Source of the DNA: Deltaproteobacteria bacterium
GTDB taxonomy: Bacteria; UBA10199; JACPAL01
Length of the DNA: 64,000 bases
NCBI GenBank assembly: GCA_016180845.1
Contig: JACPAK010000006.1
Location: 25,595 to 89,594, forward strand
Direction: 5' to 3'
Shown: piece after piece, positions 35,978 through 44,927 of the stretch
How the letters are laid out: every line of letters begins with the position of its first letter
Numbering within the stretch: position 1 is the first letter of the stretch
The notes under the pieces: model-generated
Database searches by the model: none
What the model saw: only the letters and a program-made list of their open reading frames with translations
What the model was told of the DNA's origin: nothing
Program-made: the position numbers and the translations under genes

Positions 35978-38900
35978 CTCTTCCCCCCCTGGTTTCTCAG
36001 CCGATTGATTTGTTGATCCCTTCCGATCTGATCGGCAGGGGGATTACGCTCGTTAATCGGGTGATCGGTCCATGAACGTGAGTCAGCCGGCTCGGGAAGA
36101 GAAAAGGGGACGACACTCAAACCATTATTATTCATTAAAGACGGGGGATCGAGAATCGGACAGATCGCATGGTGGAGGGCCAGGTTTCTGGCCGATTCGG
36201 GGTCGTGGCTATAAAGCGCATAGGCGATGTTGCTCATGTTGGTGTAGAAGGGGCCTAGAAAAATCCCGTCGTAGCCGACCGGGGGAGAGGGATAATAAAA
36301 TCTTTTTCCCCGGTTGCCTCCCCCAACTCCGGTAGCGGTTCCATATCGCGTGGTCCAGGTCGAACGAACGAAATCTTCTTTTTGAAAGGTGTTGGTCAAT
36401 GGCCCCGGGCAATAATTGAGAGCGGTCAAGGCATCAATGACCAACGCCTCGGTCATGTTGGCCTGCTCTTCCTCCCAAAGGGCCTCCGGAGAGGGATAGC
36501 TCTCCATTCGATTGTGCCCCAGGGTTCTTAGGAAATAGGCATGGATCATCTGGTGGGCCAATTTTCCCGCGACGAGACAGGCGTAGCCGGGTGCCGATTT
36601 GACGGCGGGGGCCGGTCGGGAGGCCAAGAAATGGGGGCCTGATTCCGCCGGTGCCGGGTCGTAGATTTCCACTCCCGGGTCGTCGGGAAAATAGTCTTCA
36701 ACAATGCCGCCATCCTCTCGGCGGCCATACGACGGGATGCAATCGCTGACATTGAACCGCGCATCGGAATTGAGTGCCCGCTTCGCCTGGCAATCCCCTG
36801 CGATGTCGCTCCGGATGATGAACTGGTTGTCATGTTCGGTGTCGTCATATTTTACAATTGCCCCCCTCACGACCGGTCCCTGTTTCAATCGGATCTTGTT
36901 TCCAGTATAGATACCTGCAGTCTCAGCAAGACAACTCACAAAGCCGGAACAGTTCGCGCCGACGAGCCGTGGAGTCATGTCATCCAAGATGTTATAGGCG
37001 TTAATCACAATCTCGGCCATCTCCCGCTCCAAGTTGGTTAAGCCGCCACCTCCCCAAGTCTGATAGGTGTCGGTAAAGGTTGTCCGATCGGCAATCTGCG
37101 CGCCGATCCGATCCTTCGCTTGGGTCAACAAGGTTTTGAAGAAGATCCGCGCCTCCTGGTTGATCTCCCCATCGCGTCCAGAATTGGTCCCCCAGGAAAT
37201 CCGGGGGTTATTTTTCTTGTACCAGTCAATTTTTGCGAGTTCAGCGCAGGTGAAGCTATGAACCAGGTGCTCTTTGCTATAGGGGCACTCAAAGTAGTTG
37301 AACCCGGACGGCAGGAGCTCTGTTTCGTCATCAAGGAGTGTCAGAGAGCTGGTGACCTCGTCAACCGGGAGTTTTTTCAGGAGATAACGGCCGAAGAGAA
37401 AGTTGGAATTGTCCCACCAGTTGTTTCTGGATGAATCATCGAGTGCATCATGCCGGGCTTCAAGATCTTCGTAACTGATGTCCCCATAAAATTCCTGCTT
37501 GCCGATCGGGTAACAGCTCATCGCAACCTGGGGGATCCCCAAGAGAAAAGTTTGTTGATCCGGCACAATGACCCCGGCCCCGCATCCCTCGATGCGGCAG
37601 TGGTCGGTCAGGCGATAGAGGCGATAACTCCCAGCATTCGCCCTGAAGCCGGTGGAATGATGATCGGGGTGGGTAACCCTCTCTCCCATCGCGTCTTGAT
37701 AGGCATTGAATTCATCGGTCAGGGGATACGTCGAACTTCGGTACGGGGAGCAGAAATAGCCGCTTCCATCCCCGATGAGGCCATTGGCCACAACCCAGTG
37801 CTCAGCACCATCAGCCGGATCGATCTCCTCGATCTGAAACTGGGGAGAGGGAATTTGGTTATAAAAGGCACCGGACGGTTCAAAAACCGTGGCAACGATA
37901 CCGGCGGAGCCCGAGCCTCCTCCCGAACCTCCTATGGATCGTGACCCTCCTGTTACGGTCGATGAAGAACCTGACCCGGAAGAGGTTGGAGGTTCTACCA
38001 GACAGTAAGAATCACACCGATCGCCGGAGACGCTGTTTCCATCATCGCAGGTTTCTCCCCATTCCACAGTCCTGTTTCCGCAGACCGCTTCCCGCTGGCA
38101 GGAGGCGCTGCAGCCATCTTCACTGACCGCATTCCCGTCGTCACACGACTCACCGATCTCGACAGTCGCATTGCCGCACCGGGGACCGCTCTCCGATTCC
38201 TGCTCGCAAGCAGCACTGCAACTATCTCCATTATTTGTGTTGCCGTCGTCACAACCCTCCGGTAGCTCCAAGACCTGGTTCCCGCAGATCCCCGCGTTAG
38301 TGGCATATTTTAAATCTTTATTGGTCGCATCATAGTAACTGATGTGGGCCAGCCCCTGGGAATCGATCTCGAGAGAGTTATATTTTCCAACGTCGATTCC
38401 TGACGGAGAATCAACGGTCACTTTTGCCCAACTTCTTCCGGCAAGCGGCCTTTGGGCATATTTGAGGGTGTGGTGTTCGTTGTCATAGTAGCTAACATGG
38501 ATAATCCCTCGGGTCCGATCAACGGCGATTTGACAGTCTCGCCCAACATCATTTGAGTCGTAAGAAGAGAGGGTGCCATCGATTCTGTCGCGTATCCAAG
38601 AGCCTGACTCAAAACGGGCATAGAACAAAGCATGCGAGTAAGAAGAATAATAGCAGGTATGGGCCTGATTGGCGGCATCGACGTCGATGGACAAAGATAT
38701 TGTATGGGGAGATGGGTCCCCTGAAAGGAGGAGGTTGGTGCTGGTAATGGTGCCTGAACCGGCCCACGAGTAACTCCCATCACTCGCCGGAACCGATGAC
38801 TTGCGGTAGCCGAGGATTGTCCTTCCCTCGGAGGTTAGGGAATAAACGATATGGATCGCTCCGGTCGGGTCAACGACTAGCGACTGAACACCGGCGACCG

Positions 38901-40530
38901 AATAAGGGGTGATCGGGGCACAGTGCCAGGTTGTTCCCTCGCGCCAGGCCAAGGCGAGCCGCTCTGAGGCGACAGTTGTTCCCAAACAGGAACCGGAACC
39001 GGATTTCTTGAAGGTGACGACCGGAGATCCCCAGGGGGTCAGGCCAAGGTCGGCGGCATTTCCCTGACCGGGAAACGACGAGACCGCCGAAAGGGAACCG
39101 ACAAGCGGCTTGTCTTGATGAAAGAGGTTGTCTTCCCCGATGACAGCGGCCCTGCTGTAGAGAAAATGCATCCTTTCTCCAACGATTCTGAGTTTTCCGG
39201 TATAACCGGAACCTGTTGCAGTGACTCGAAATTGCCCCCACGATCCATTTTCCCTTTTTTTGAGATACATCAGGTCGTTCGTCATATCCCGGTAATAGGC
39301 GATATACGACCGGCCCTCGGGGCCCAAGGCCAGGGAGGAATATTTTCCGACCTCGTCGGTTCCGTCGTCAATAGTTTGAATATTCCATCGACGATTTCTG
39401 ACCTCCGGTTCGGTCTGACAGAGCATATCGCAACCGTCGTAGGGTGTTGTGTTCCCGTCGTCACAGGCCTCACCGGTCGAGGCAATTCCATCGCCGCATC
39501 GGGGGAGCGTGCAATTATTCCGGCAGGCATCGGTATCAACGCTATCCCCGTCGTCGCAAGCTTCTCCCGCCGTCCGGATTCCGTTTCCGCAGGAGGTTGC
39601 GGTGCAGTTTAAGTCACAGCCGTCTCCATCGACCGCATTTCCATCGTCACAAATTTCAGTCGTCAAATCGCCAACGGCCCCGTTGCCGCAACGGGCCTCG
39701 TGGGTTTCATCGTTATCCTCCGGGTGATAGTCACCGGCCACTGTGATGTTTCCACCTGTATAACAACCGGGATCGGCGATATCCTCAAGGCCATCGGTAT
39801 CGTTATCCACCCCATCGCTGCAGGCAAAGGTCACTTCGCAGCGATCGTTGCAGCCGTCTCCATTCACGACATTGCCGTCGTCGCAGGCTTCCCCAACCGT
39901 CTGGATTCCATTTCCGCAGGAGGTTGTGGTGCAGTTGGCATCACAGCCGTCTCCATTAACCATATTTCCGTCATCACACCCTTCCCCGGCACCGGCATCG
40001 ATCGTTCCATCTCCGCAGGGAGAAAAAATAGTCATTGTGAAGGAATCACTGTTGTTCGTGGCATTGGTATCACTAGGATAGGAATCGACGAGAGTCGCTG
40101 TTGCCGTCAATTCACCTAGTTCCGTCGGTGTAACGGAAAATTGGATGCTTGCGTAACCCAAAGACTCGATTTCGTCGACCACACAAAGTGCCAGATGCGG
40201 ATCTGTTGTATCGTAGCAACGTCCATCAGTTTCACCGATATCGCGAAGAGAAGAGATACTTCCTGAAAAATCGAACCTTACCACCACACCAGTTACTTCT
40301 TCAGAACCTGTCGGCATAATATGAATCAACAGCCTGTAGTTGAAGGGGAAACCCAACGCTCCTAACTCTTCATCAAGATCGCTCGGTGGTACGGCCGATA
40401 GAGCGTGTACCCAAAGATCAACCGCCTCCGCATGGCGAGGAGAGGTGAGCAGGACAGAAAGCACGATCAGGAGGATAGCCCAAAACTTCACATGTTTTAA
40501 ATGTTGCAAACAACGTGCCATAACGAACAT
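35974..40530 (-). CDS. Giant secreted DUF4215-repeat protein with degenerate protease helix
   Basis: The 1518-residue protein has a signal peptide (about 1-36) and an Ig-like domain (about 40-168). Five DUF4215 Cys-rich repeats (pattern C-G-x-G-x-x-x-x-G-E-x-C-D-D-G-N near 171-370) follow, broken by one C-S-D-G-V-D-N-D-type motif. Residues 380-745 form a beta-propeller-like region with repeats of the type S-L-x-I-D-x-x-G-x-A-H-I-S-Y-Y-D. Three more DUF4215 repeats occupy about 747-842. A Gly/Ser linker then leads to a C-terminal domain with H1326-Q-M-I-H1330 and E-E-E-Q-A-N downstream. That resembles an HExxH helix with the catalytic Glu replaced by Gln, so it is probably not an active protease. 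It is first gene of a three-gene operon. Confidence 0.82.
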   Translation of the reverse strand: MFVMARCLQHLKHVKFWAILLIVLSVLLTSPRHAEAVDLWVHALSAVPPSDLDEELGALGFPFNYRLLIHIMPTGSEEVTGVVVRFDFSGSISSLRDIGETDGRCYDTTDPHLALCVVDEIESLGYASIQFSVTPTELGELTATATLVDSYPSDTNATNNSDSFTMTIFSPCGDGTIDAGAGEGCDDGNMVNGDGCDANCTTTSCGNGIQTVGEACDDGNVVNGDGCNDRCEVTFACSDGVDNDTDGLEDIADPGCYTGGNITVAGDYHPEDNDETHEARCGNGAVGDLTTEICDDGNAVDGDGCDLNCTATSCGNGIRTAGEACDDGDSVDTDACRNNCTLPRCGDGIASTGEACDDGNTTPYDGCDMLCQTEPEVRNRRWNIQTIDDGTDEVGKYSSLALGPEGRSYIAYYRDMTNDLMYLKKRENGSWGQFRVTATGSGYTGKLRIVGERMHFLYSRAAVIGEDNLFHQDKPLVGSLSAVSSFPGQGNAADLGLTPWGSPVVTFKKSGSGSCLGTTVASERLALAWREGTTWHCAPITPYSVAGVQSLVVDPTGAIHIVYSLTSEGRTILGYRKSSVPASDGSYSWAGSGTITSTNLLLSGDPSPHTISLSIDVDAANQAHTCYYSSYSHALFYARFESGSWIRDRIDGTLSSYDSNDVGRDCQIAVDRTRGIIHVSYYDNEHHTLKYAQRPLAGRSWAKVTVDSPSGIDVGKYNSLEIDSQGLAHISYYDATNKDLKYATNAGICGNQVLELPEGCDDGNTNNGDSCSAACEQESESGPRCGNATVEIGESCDDGNAVSEDGCSASCQREAVCGNRTVEWGETCDDGNSVSGDRCDSYCLVEPPTSSGSGSSSTVTGGSRSIGGSGGGSGSAGIVATVFEPSGAFYNQIPSPQFQIEEIDPADGAEHWVVANGLIGDGSGYFCSPYRSSTYPLTDEFNAYQDAMGERVTHPDHHSTGFRANAGSYRLYRLTDHCRIEGCGAGVIVPDQQTFLLGIPQVAMSCYPIGKQEFYGDISYEDLEARHDALDDSSRNNWWDNSNFLFGRYLLKKLPVDEVTSSLTLLDDETELLPSGFNYFECPYSKEHLVHSFTCAELAKIDWYKKNNPRISWGTNSGRDGEINQEARIFFKTLLTQAKDRIGAQIADRTTFTDTYQTWGGGGLTNLEREMAEIVINAYNILDDMTPRLVGANCSGFVSCLAETAGIYTGNKIRLKQGPVVRGAIVKYDDTEHDNQFIIRSDIAGDCQAKRALNSDARFNVSDCIPSYGRREDGGIVEDYFPDDPGVEIYDPAPAESGPHFLASRPAPAVKSAPGYACLVAGKLAHQMIHAYFLRTLGHNRMESYPSPEALWEEEQANMTEALVIDALTALNYCPGPLTNTFQKEDFVRSTWTTRYGTATGVGGGNRGKRFYYPSPPVGYDGIFLGPFYTNMSNIAYALYSHDPESARNLALHHAICPILDPPSLMNNNGLSVVPFSLPEPADSRSWTDHPINERNPPADQIGRDQQINRLRNQGGKR

Positions 40531-40884
40531 TTAGCTCTATTTATAACATGTTGAAATAAATGAGACTAATCAAAACGTCGGTTCCAAAACATTATTATAA
40601 TGATAAAAGTTATCAAATTGATAAAATAATTAGGTGAGAAAGGACGAGGGACTTCTCGATTCAGCCATTGCCCAACCGACTCAAAGTGTTTATTGAAAAA
40701 ACCAATCTAGAACTTTACGATTTAATGATGAAATTGGCCAATAAGCCTATGACCCGCGACGAACTCGCCGAATGGTTTCGAAAAAATTCCCGAAAAAAGA
40801 GGCGTTGAGCCCAAATCATCCCTCCCAGGGGAGATATATGTATTTTTATATGGCTTTTTTTGCCCAAAAGTGTAGTCTATCCCG
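40531..40884. other. AT-rich intergenic region with palindrome and tiny ORF
   Basis: About 350 bases separate the giant secreted protein from BrnT. The first 100 are AT-rich with TATAAT at 40596-40601 and a perfect palindrome TTATCA-AAT-TGATAA at 40610-40624, a candidate operator for the downstream toxin-antitoxin genes or the small ORF. No hairpin with a T-run was seen. Confidence 0.45.
40668..40808 (+). CDS. Possible 46-residue basic helical protein
   Basis: An open frame from TTG 40668 to TGA 40806 encodes a helical, Lys/Arg-rich peptide (segments L-E-L-Y-D-L-M-M-K-L-A and T-R-D-E-L-A-E-W-F-R-K). No ATG or clear ribosome-binding site precedes it, so it may be a remnant. It lies just upstream of BrnT and on the same strand. 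The protein-like amphipathic pattern is the only support. Confidence 0.3.
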   Translation: MPNRLKVFIEKTNLELYDLMMKLANKPMTRDELAEWFRKNSRKKRR

Positions 40885-41172
40885 GTGAAGGAGACCTTCG
40901 AATGGGATGCAAGAAAGGATCAGTTCAATCAGGCGAAACATGGGGTTTCGTTTGGGCAGGCGCAATATGCCTTCGCAGATCCTCGTCGTGTCATCATGAG
41001 GGATGTAACGCACAGTGCCGGGGAAGCTCGGTATTATTGCATAGGGCAGGCAAGTGGAGGAATATTGACGGTACGATTCACCTATCGAAAGGGCGTAATT
41101 CGCATTTTTGGGGCTGGATACTGGAGAAGGGGTAAGGCGATTTATGAAAAAGAAAATCAAATACACCAATGA
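40885..41172 (+). CDS. brnT: BrnT family type II toxin
   Basis: The 95-residue protein matches BrnT, a ribonuclease toxin of the RelE-like fold. It has F-E-W-D-x-x-K-D near the start, then A-K-H-G-V-S-F-x-x-A, A-F-A-D-P, and a C-terminal I-R-I-F-G-A-G-Y-W-R-R-G segment. BrnT cleaves RNA and halts growth when not bound by BrnA. It begins with GTG, which fits the family start exactly. It overlaps brnA by 29 bases, the usual toxin-first layout of this pair. Confidence 0.88.
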   Translation: MKETFEWDARKDQFNQAKHGVSFGQAQYAFADPRRVIMRDVTHSAGEARYYCIGQASGGILTVRFTYRKGVIRIFGAGYWRRGKAIYEKENQIHQ

Positions 41173-41374
41173 ACCGATGGGGGTCTTGAAAGTCGTAGAG
41201 GATTTTCTCCCTCCGCCTCATGAGCTGGTCTTCAAGAAAGAAAACATGAAGGTAACGATCTCTCTGAGTCGAGCTAGTATTGAATTTTTCAAGAGAAAGG
41301 CCAAAGAGCAACATACCCAGTATCAGAAGATGATCCGAAAGCTCATTGATCTTTACACCCTGCATTATCAATAA
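41144..41374 (+). CDS. brnA: BrnA family antitoxin
   Basis: The 76-residue partner of BrnT begins with a basic M-K-K-K-I-K-Y segment and ends in a ribbon-helix-helix-like region, V-T-I-S-L-S-R-A-S-I-E-F-F-K and Y-Q-K-M-I-R-K-L-I-D-L-Y. BrnA binds BrnT and represses the pair's promoter. The frame is open from 41108, but ATG 41144 gives the family length. A direct plus inverted TTGTTATA repeat (41411-41432) lies just downstream. Confidence 0.82.
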   Translation: MKKKIKYTNEPMGVLKVVEDFLPPPHELVFKKENMKVTISLSRASIEFFKRKAKEQHTQYQKMIRKLIDLYTLHYQ

Positions 41375-41410
41375 GAACGGATCTCTGCCCTCTTCGACAG
41401 CAACACCGAT

Positions 41411-41432
41411 TTGTTATATCTTTGTTATAACA
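41411..41432. repeat. TTGTTATA direct and inverted repeat
   Basis: TTGTTATA occurs twice (41411-41418 and 41422-41429), and TGTTATA is also mirrored by TATAACA at 41426-41432. It lies between brnA and the CtpA-like gene. It could be an operator or a promoter element for the latter; the TTGACA at about 41458 further downstream lacks a clear -10 partner. Confidence 0.35.
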
Positions 41433-41497
41433 GAAGAAAGTATGGGTTCTTGTTAGGTTGACATTTCAACTTCCCATGGCATCATCATGACCATTCC

Positions 41498-42757
41498 ATG
41501 AAAAAACTTCGTCTTGCCCTTTTGATCCTTTTGATCGGCCTCTCATCGCCTTCTTATTCCGAGAAAAAAGAGGTCAAAAACAACGAAGATCTCTATAAAC
41601 ATCTCGACCTCTTCACGAAGGTCCTTCATTTTGTTCAGATAAACTACGTCGAAGAGGTTTCCGAAAAGGATATGATCTATGGGGCGATCCGTGGGATGCT
41701 CGCCACGCTGGATCCCCATTCCGCTTTCCTCTCCCCCGATATTTATGACGAACTCAAGGTCGACACCGAAGGGAAGTTTGGTGGTGTCGGGATTGAAGTC
41801 ACTATGAAAGACAATATCCTGACGGTCGTCTCTCCGATCGAAGGAACGCCGGCTTACGAGGCCAAAATTCGTGAGGGGGACAAGATCCTGAAGATCGATG
41901 AGGTCTCGACACGGGAAATGACCTTGCCCGATGCGGTCAAAAGAATGCGGGGGAAAAGGGGGAGCAAGATCACCCTCACGATCAAACGGGAAAACAGGGA
42001 ACCTTTCAATGTTACCCTGATTCGCAATATTATCCGGATCCAGAGTGTCCGATCGGAGTTGATTGAAGGGGGATACGGTTATCTCCGAATCTCCTCCTTC
42101 CAGGAGGAAACCGGAAAAGAACTCGAAAAATCCCTTAAGAAATTTAAAGAACCACTGCGGGGGCTGATTATTGATTTAAGAAACAACCCTGGAGGCCTTC
42201 TGGATCAAGCGATAGAGGTTGCCGATCGATTCTTAAAAGAAGGAACGATCGTTTCCACAGTGAGCCGCAATGAAGAGACCGATAAACAGGAGGCGGTCAA
42301 GGCCGGCAATGAACCCGACTACCCGATCGTTGTCCTGATCAATGGAGGAACCGCATCGGCGAGTGAGATTGTCGCGGGGGCTCTTCAGGATCACAAGCGA
42401 GCCGTACTTTTGGGAACCCAAACTTTTGGCAAGGGATCGGTACAAACGATCTTCGAGGTGGGACAAGGGGCCGCCTTGAAACTGACCGTCGCGCGCTATT
42501 TCACCCCCTCGGGGCGATCGATCCAGGCAGAGGGGATCAAACCGGATTTGATGGTCTCGACACCGGAATCGGCTGAAGCGATCAAGCTCTCAGAACGCCT
42601 CGTGCGTGAAAAAGATCTCAAGGGGCATCTCGAAGGGGAAAAGGAAAAGAATGGAAAGAAGAGCGCTGAGGCCGAGGAAGAAACCGAAATCGACTTTCAA
42701 AAAGAGGCGGCGATCAACTACCTGAAGAGCTGGGATGTTTTCCAGAAGAAAGAGTAA
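41498..42757 (+). CDS. ctpA: S41 family carboxyl-terminal processing protease
   Basis: The 419-residue exported serine protease has a signal peptide (about 1-22), a PDZ domain (about 95-180, with G-V-G-I-E-V and I-R-E-G-D-K-I-L-K-I-D) and the S41 peptidase core. The catalytic Ser is in G-T-A-S-A-S-E-I and the Lys in T-F-G-K-G-S-V-Q-T. Family members trim periplasmic proteins, penicillin-binding proteins and murein hydrolases from their C-termini. A charged Glu/Lys tail follows the core. It converges on the START-like gene with a 44-base overlap. Nearness to a lytic transglycosylase and the dcw operon fits a cell-wall role, by inference. Confidence 0.94.
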   Translation: MKKLRLALLILLIGLSSPSYSEKKEVKNNEDLYKHLDLFTKVLHFVQINYVEEVSEKDMIYGAIRGMLATLDPHSAFLSPDIYDELKVDTEGKFGGVGIEVTMKDNILTVVSPIEGTPAYEAKIREGDKILKIDEVSTREMTLPDAVKRMRGKRGSKITLTIKRENREPFNVTLIRNIIRIQSVRSELIEGGYGYLRISSFQEETGKELEKSLKKFKEPLRGLIIDLRNNPGGLLDQAIEVADRFLKEGTIVSTVSRNEETDKQEAVKAGNEPDYPIVVLINGGTASASEIVAGALQDHKRAVLLGTQTFGKGSVQTIFEVGQGAALKLTVARYFTPSGRSIQAEGIKPDLMVSTPESAEAIKLSERLVREKDLKGHLEGEKEKNGKKSAEAEEETEIDFQKEAAINYLKSWDVFQKKE

Positions 42758-43406
42758 GCCTCCGAACCGTCTCGCGTCGGATCGCCTGAATCGTCCTTGG
42801 CATCGCGCTGTTTACCGCCCACCGCACCAGAAATTTTGGGACATGCGAACCGGGGTTGACCTTCACATAATACTCGAGACGGGTCGTTTTCCTGTCCCCC
42901 TGATTCGGTTCAAATTGGATATACCCCTCCATCGACTCGAGGTTTCCGGCAGCCAGCGTCCATTCCGCACGATAGATCCCCCTCTCCGACCTGGTTTCGA
43001 TATCCTTCATATCAAGGACCAGCCATTTATTTGAGATGGGCCAGGGGACATTGAAAAATTGAAAGTGCAGATGCCGCCATTCCCCCCCCTTCCGACGCAA
43101 GGGCTCTACGGAAAAGACCTGGGGACCCAACGCTTCATACAAATCATCGACATCATCGGTCTCTTTGACCTGTTCAACAATTTTTAAATTAACCAATCGA
43201 CTGTCGATGAGACGCGCAATGCCGATCTTGTCCCATTGGTTAACATCTATATAGATCTCCCAGACAAACTGCGGTGGGGCCGGGATCGTCGCCACCATCT
43301 TGCCCCAAACCATTTTCCCTTCGTATCCCCCATCGGAAAAAAACTCTTCCCCAAGCGCCGCAAGCGAATAGAAAACAAGAATTGTCAGGAGGATTCGTTT
43401 AAACAT
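42714..43406 (-). CDS. Exported START/SRPBCC-like protein
   Basis: The 230-residue protein has a signal peptide (M-F-K-R then a hydrophobic core ending A-A-L-G). Its fold pattern matches the helix-grip SRPBCC/START superfamily: an A-T-I-P-A-P-P-Q-F-V-W-E-I-Y-I-D-V-N-Q-W-D opening, curved strands, and a long C-terminal helix P-K-F-L-V-R-W-A-V-N-S-A. Such proteins bind hydrophobic ligands; the ligand here is unknown. It follows the lytic transglycosylase by 18 bases on the same strand and may be the last gene of the dcw transcript. Confidence 0.75.
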   Translation of the reverse strand: MFKRILLTILVFYSLAALGEEFFSDGGYEGKMVWGKMVATIPAPPQFVWEIYIDVNQWDKIGIARLIDSRLVNLKIVEQVKETDDVDDLYEALGPQVFSVEPLRRKGGEWRHLHFQFFNVPWPISNKWLVLDMKDIETRSERGIYRAEWTLAAGNLESMEGYIQFEPNQGDRKTTRLEYYVKVNPGSHVPKFLVRWAVNSAMPRTIQAIRRETVRRLTLSSGKHPSSSGS

Positions 43407-43424
43407 GGAGGGAGAAGGAGCTCA

Positions 43425-44924
43425 TTAGACCTTGTCGGAGGGGGGAGGACCTGGAATAAGGATCTTCAAACGTTGCCCCGGCTGAACCTGCCTGTGATGG
43501 GTGATCTTGTTCCACCGCTTGATCTCCTGAACGCTGACATTATATTGCTTCGCAATCTCCCACAGCGTATCTCCGGGCCTGACGGTATGAACCGTAAAGC
43601 TCCCTCCTGATCTCACTAGCGGGGATTGGATCTTCGGCATCGGCTTTTTCAGTGCCACCTTCTTCCCCGATGCCTTCGCGCGATGTTTCCCCTTTTCCTT
43701 GAAGACAGGGTCTTTAAACCGCTCCCCTTCGGGAGGACTGTTCGGAATCAAGATCTGCTGGCCGGCATCAAGACGCCCTTCCGGACTGACCCGATTCACT
43801 GCCGCTAAAAATTTAGGCGGGATCCGGTATCGGGAGGCGATCTGAGTCAAGGATTCTTTTCCTTTGACCTCATGAACCGAGGTCGCGATCCTTTCCGCTG
43901 GTGTCAGCGCAGCGTAACGAACCTTGAATCGGTCCTCTGTCCCATGAGGGACCTTCAGCTCATAGTCTGGATAATGAGGCGGTGTGACCCACAGGCTCAA
44001 CTCGGGATTCAAGACCTTGATCTCTTCATAGGTGACCCCTGCGCATTCAGCAGCGACGCGAAGGTCAGTGGGTGTCTCGATAATCACCTTGTCGTAGTGA
44101 ACCGGATCTTCATACGGAACATCGGCGAAACCATACTCCTTCGGATTTTTGCTGATGAGGGCTGCCGCAATCAACTTGGGGACATAATTTTTCGTTTCAC
44201 GCTTCAGATACTTTCGTCTCGACATTTCCCAAAAATCCTCGGTTCGATACCGATAGATCGCGCGTTGGATCTTCCCCTCTCCCGCGTTGTAACCTGCTGC
44301 GGCGAGATACCAGTCATCGAAACGATCGTGGAGATCCTTCAGATACTTCGCAGCGGCAACGGTCGATTTTTCAGGATCACGACGCTCATCAATCCAGGCA
44401 TCGACTCGAAGGCCGTAACGGAGCCCGGTACGATAGATGAACTGCCATGTCCCGGTCGCTCGTGCGCGGGAATAGGCATGGGGATTGAAACCACTCTCAA
44501 TGAGCGCGAGATAGACCAGATCCTCCGGCAGACCGTACTGTCGCAGGATCTTCTTCATCATCGGGATATATTTTCCGGAACGGCTCAGATAAAGGGTGAA
44601 CCGTTCCCTGCCGGCCCCCTGAAAATAAGTAATCCAGTCCTGTACACGATCGTTCATCACGAGAGGGACCGGTTCTGCCTGAAATTCTGCGAAGTGATCC
44701 TGCGGGATTGCATTTTCGACCGAGTTGTCGACGGCGCTGCCCCTCTTAGGCATCATCGCGCAACCAGAGGAAAGCAGGGAAGTTGTACACAAGAAAATTC
44801 CGAGGATGTTGAGAAAGCGCCCAGATGCAAGGCGCCTGACGAGGCCCGACTGAGGCGTACTTGGATCGTACGCCGCAAGGAGCGGCCGAGAAAGGCAACG
44901 CCGCAGATGGGCCTTTATCAACAT
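43425..44924 (-). CDS. LysM lytic transglycosylase, lipoprotein (MltD-like)
   Basis: The 499-residue protein carries a lytic transglycosylase SLT domain (about 115-260): [20 protein letters not shown] with the catalytic Glu, then T-W-Q-F-I-Y and [11 protein letters not shown]. Two LysM domains follow (near 345-395 and 445-495). A lipobox L-S-S-G-C lies after residue 50. It cuts glycan strands of peptidoglycan. ATG 44924 is 1 base after the ftsZ stop; no start lies between the palindromic repeat and the signal core, so the n-region of the signal is translated from repeat 44803-44927. Codons upstream (to 44981) overlap ftsZ and are discounted. Confidence 0.88.
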   Translation of the reverse strand: MLIKAHLRRCLSRPLLAAYDPSTPQSGLVRRLASGRFLNILGIFLCTTSLLSSGCAMMPKRGSAVDNSVENAIPQDHFAEFQAEPVPLVMNDRVQDWITYFQGAGRERFTLYLSRSGKYIPMMKKILRQYGLPEDLVYLALIESGFNPHAYSRARATGTWQFIYRTGLRYGLRVDAWIDERRDPEKSTVAAAKYLKDLHDRFDDWYLAAAGYNAGEGKIQRAIYRYRTEDFWEMSRRKYLKRETKNYVPKLIAAALISKNPKEYGFADVPYEDPVHYDKVIIETPTDLRVAAECAGVTYEEIKVLNPELSLWVTPPHYPDYELKVPHGTEDRFKVRYAALTPAERIATSVHEVKGKESLTQIASRYRIPPKFLAAVNRVSPEGRLDAGQQILIPNSPPEGERFKDPVFKEKGKHRAKASGKKVALKKPMPKIQSPLVRSGGSFTVHTVRPGDTLWEIAKQYNVSVQEIKRWNKITHHRQVQPGQRLKILIPGPPPSDKV

Positions 44925-44927
44925 CCT
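44803..44927. repeat. Palindromic repeat, copy A (ftsZ/transglycosylase)
   Basis: This is an imperfect palindrome of about 125 bases. The outer arms are AGGATGTTGAGAAAG and CTTTATCAACATCCT, and the centre is GCGTAC-TTGGATC-GTACGC (44855-44873). It aligns closely with copy B over GCAAGGCGCCTGA through GGCAACGC. It covers the ftsZ stop codon's edge and is translated as part of the next gene. Confidence 0.85.

Noticed and set aside
38005..40025. Repeated CG-rich units that resemble a CRISPR or tandem DNA repeat
   Set aside because: The units encode DUF4215 protein repeats with diverged codons and variable length; there are no identical repeats with unique spacers.
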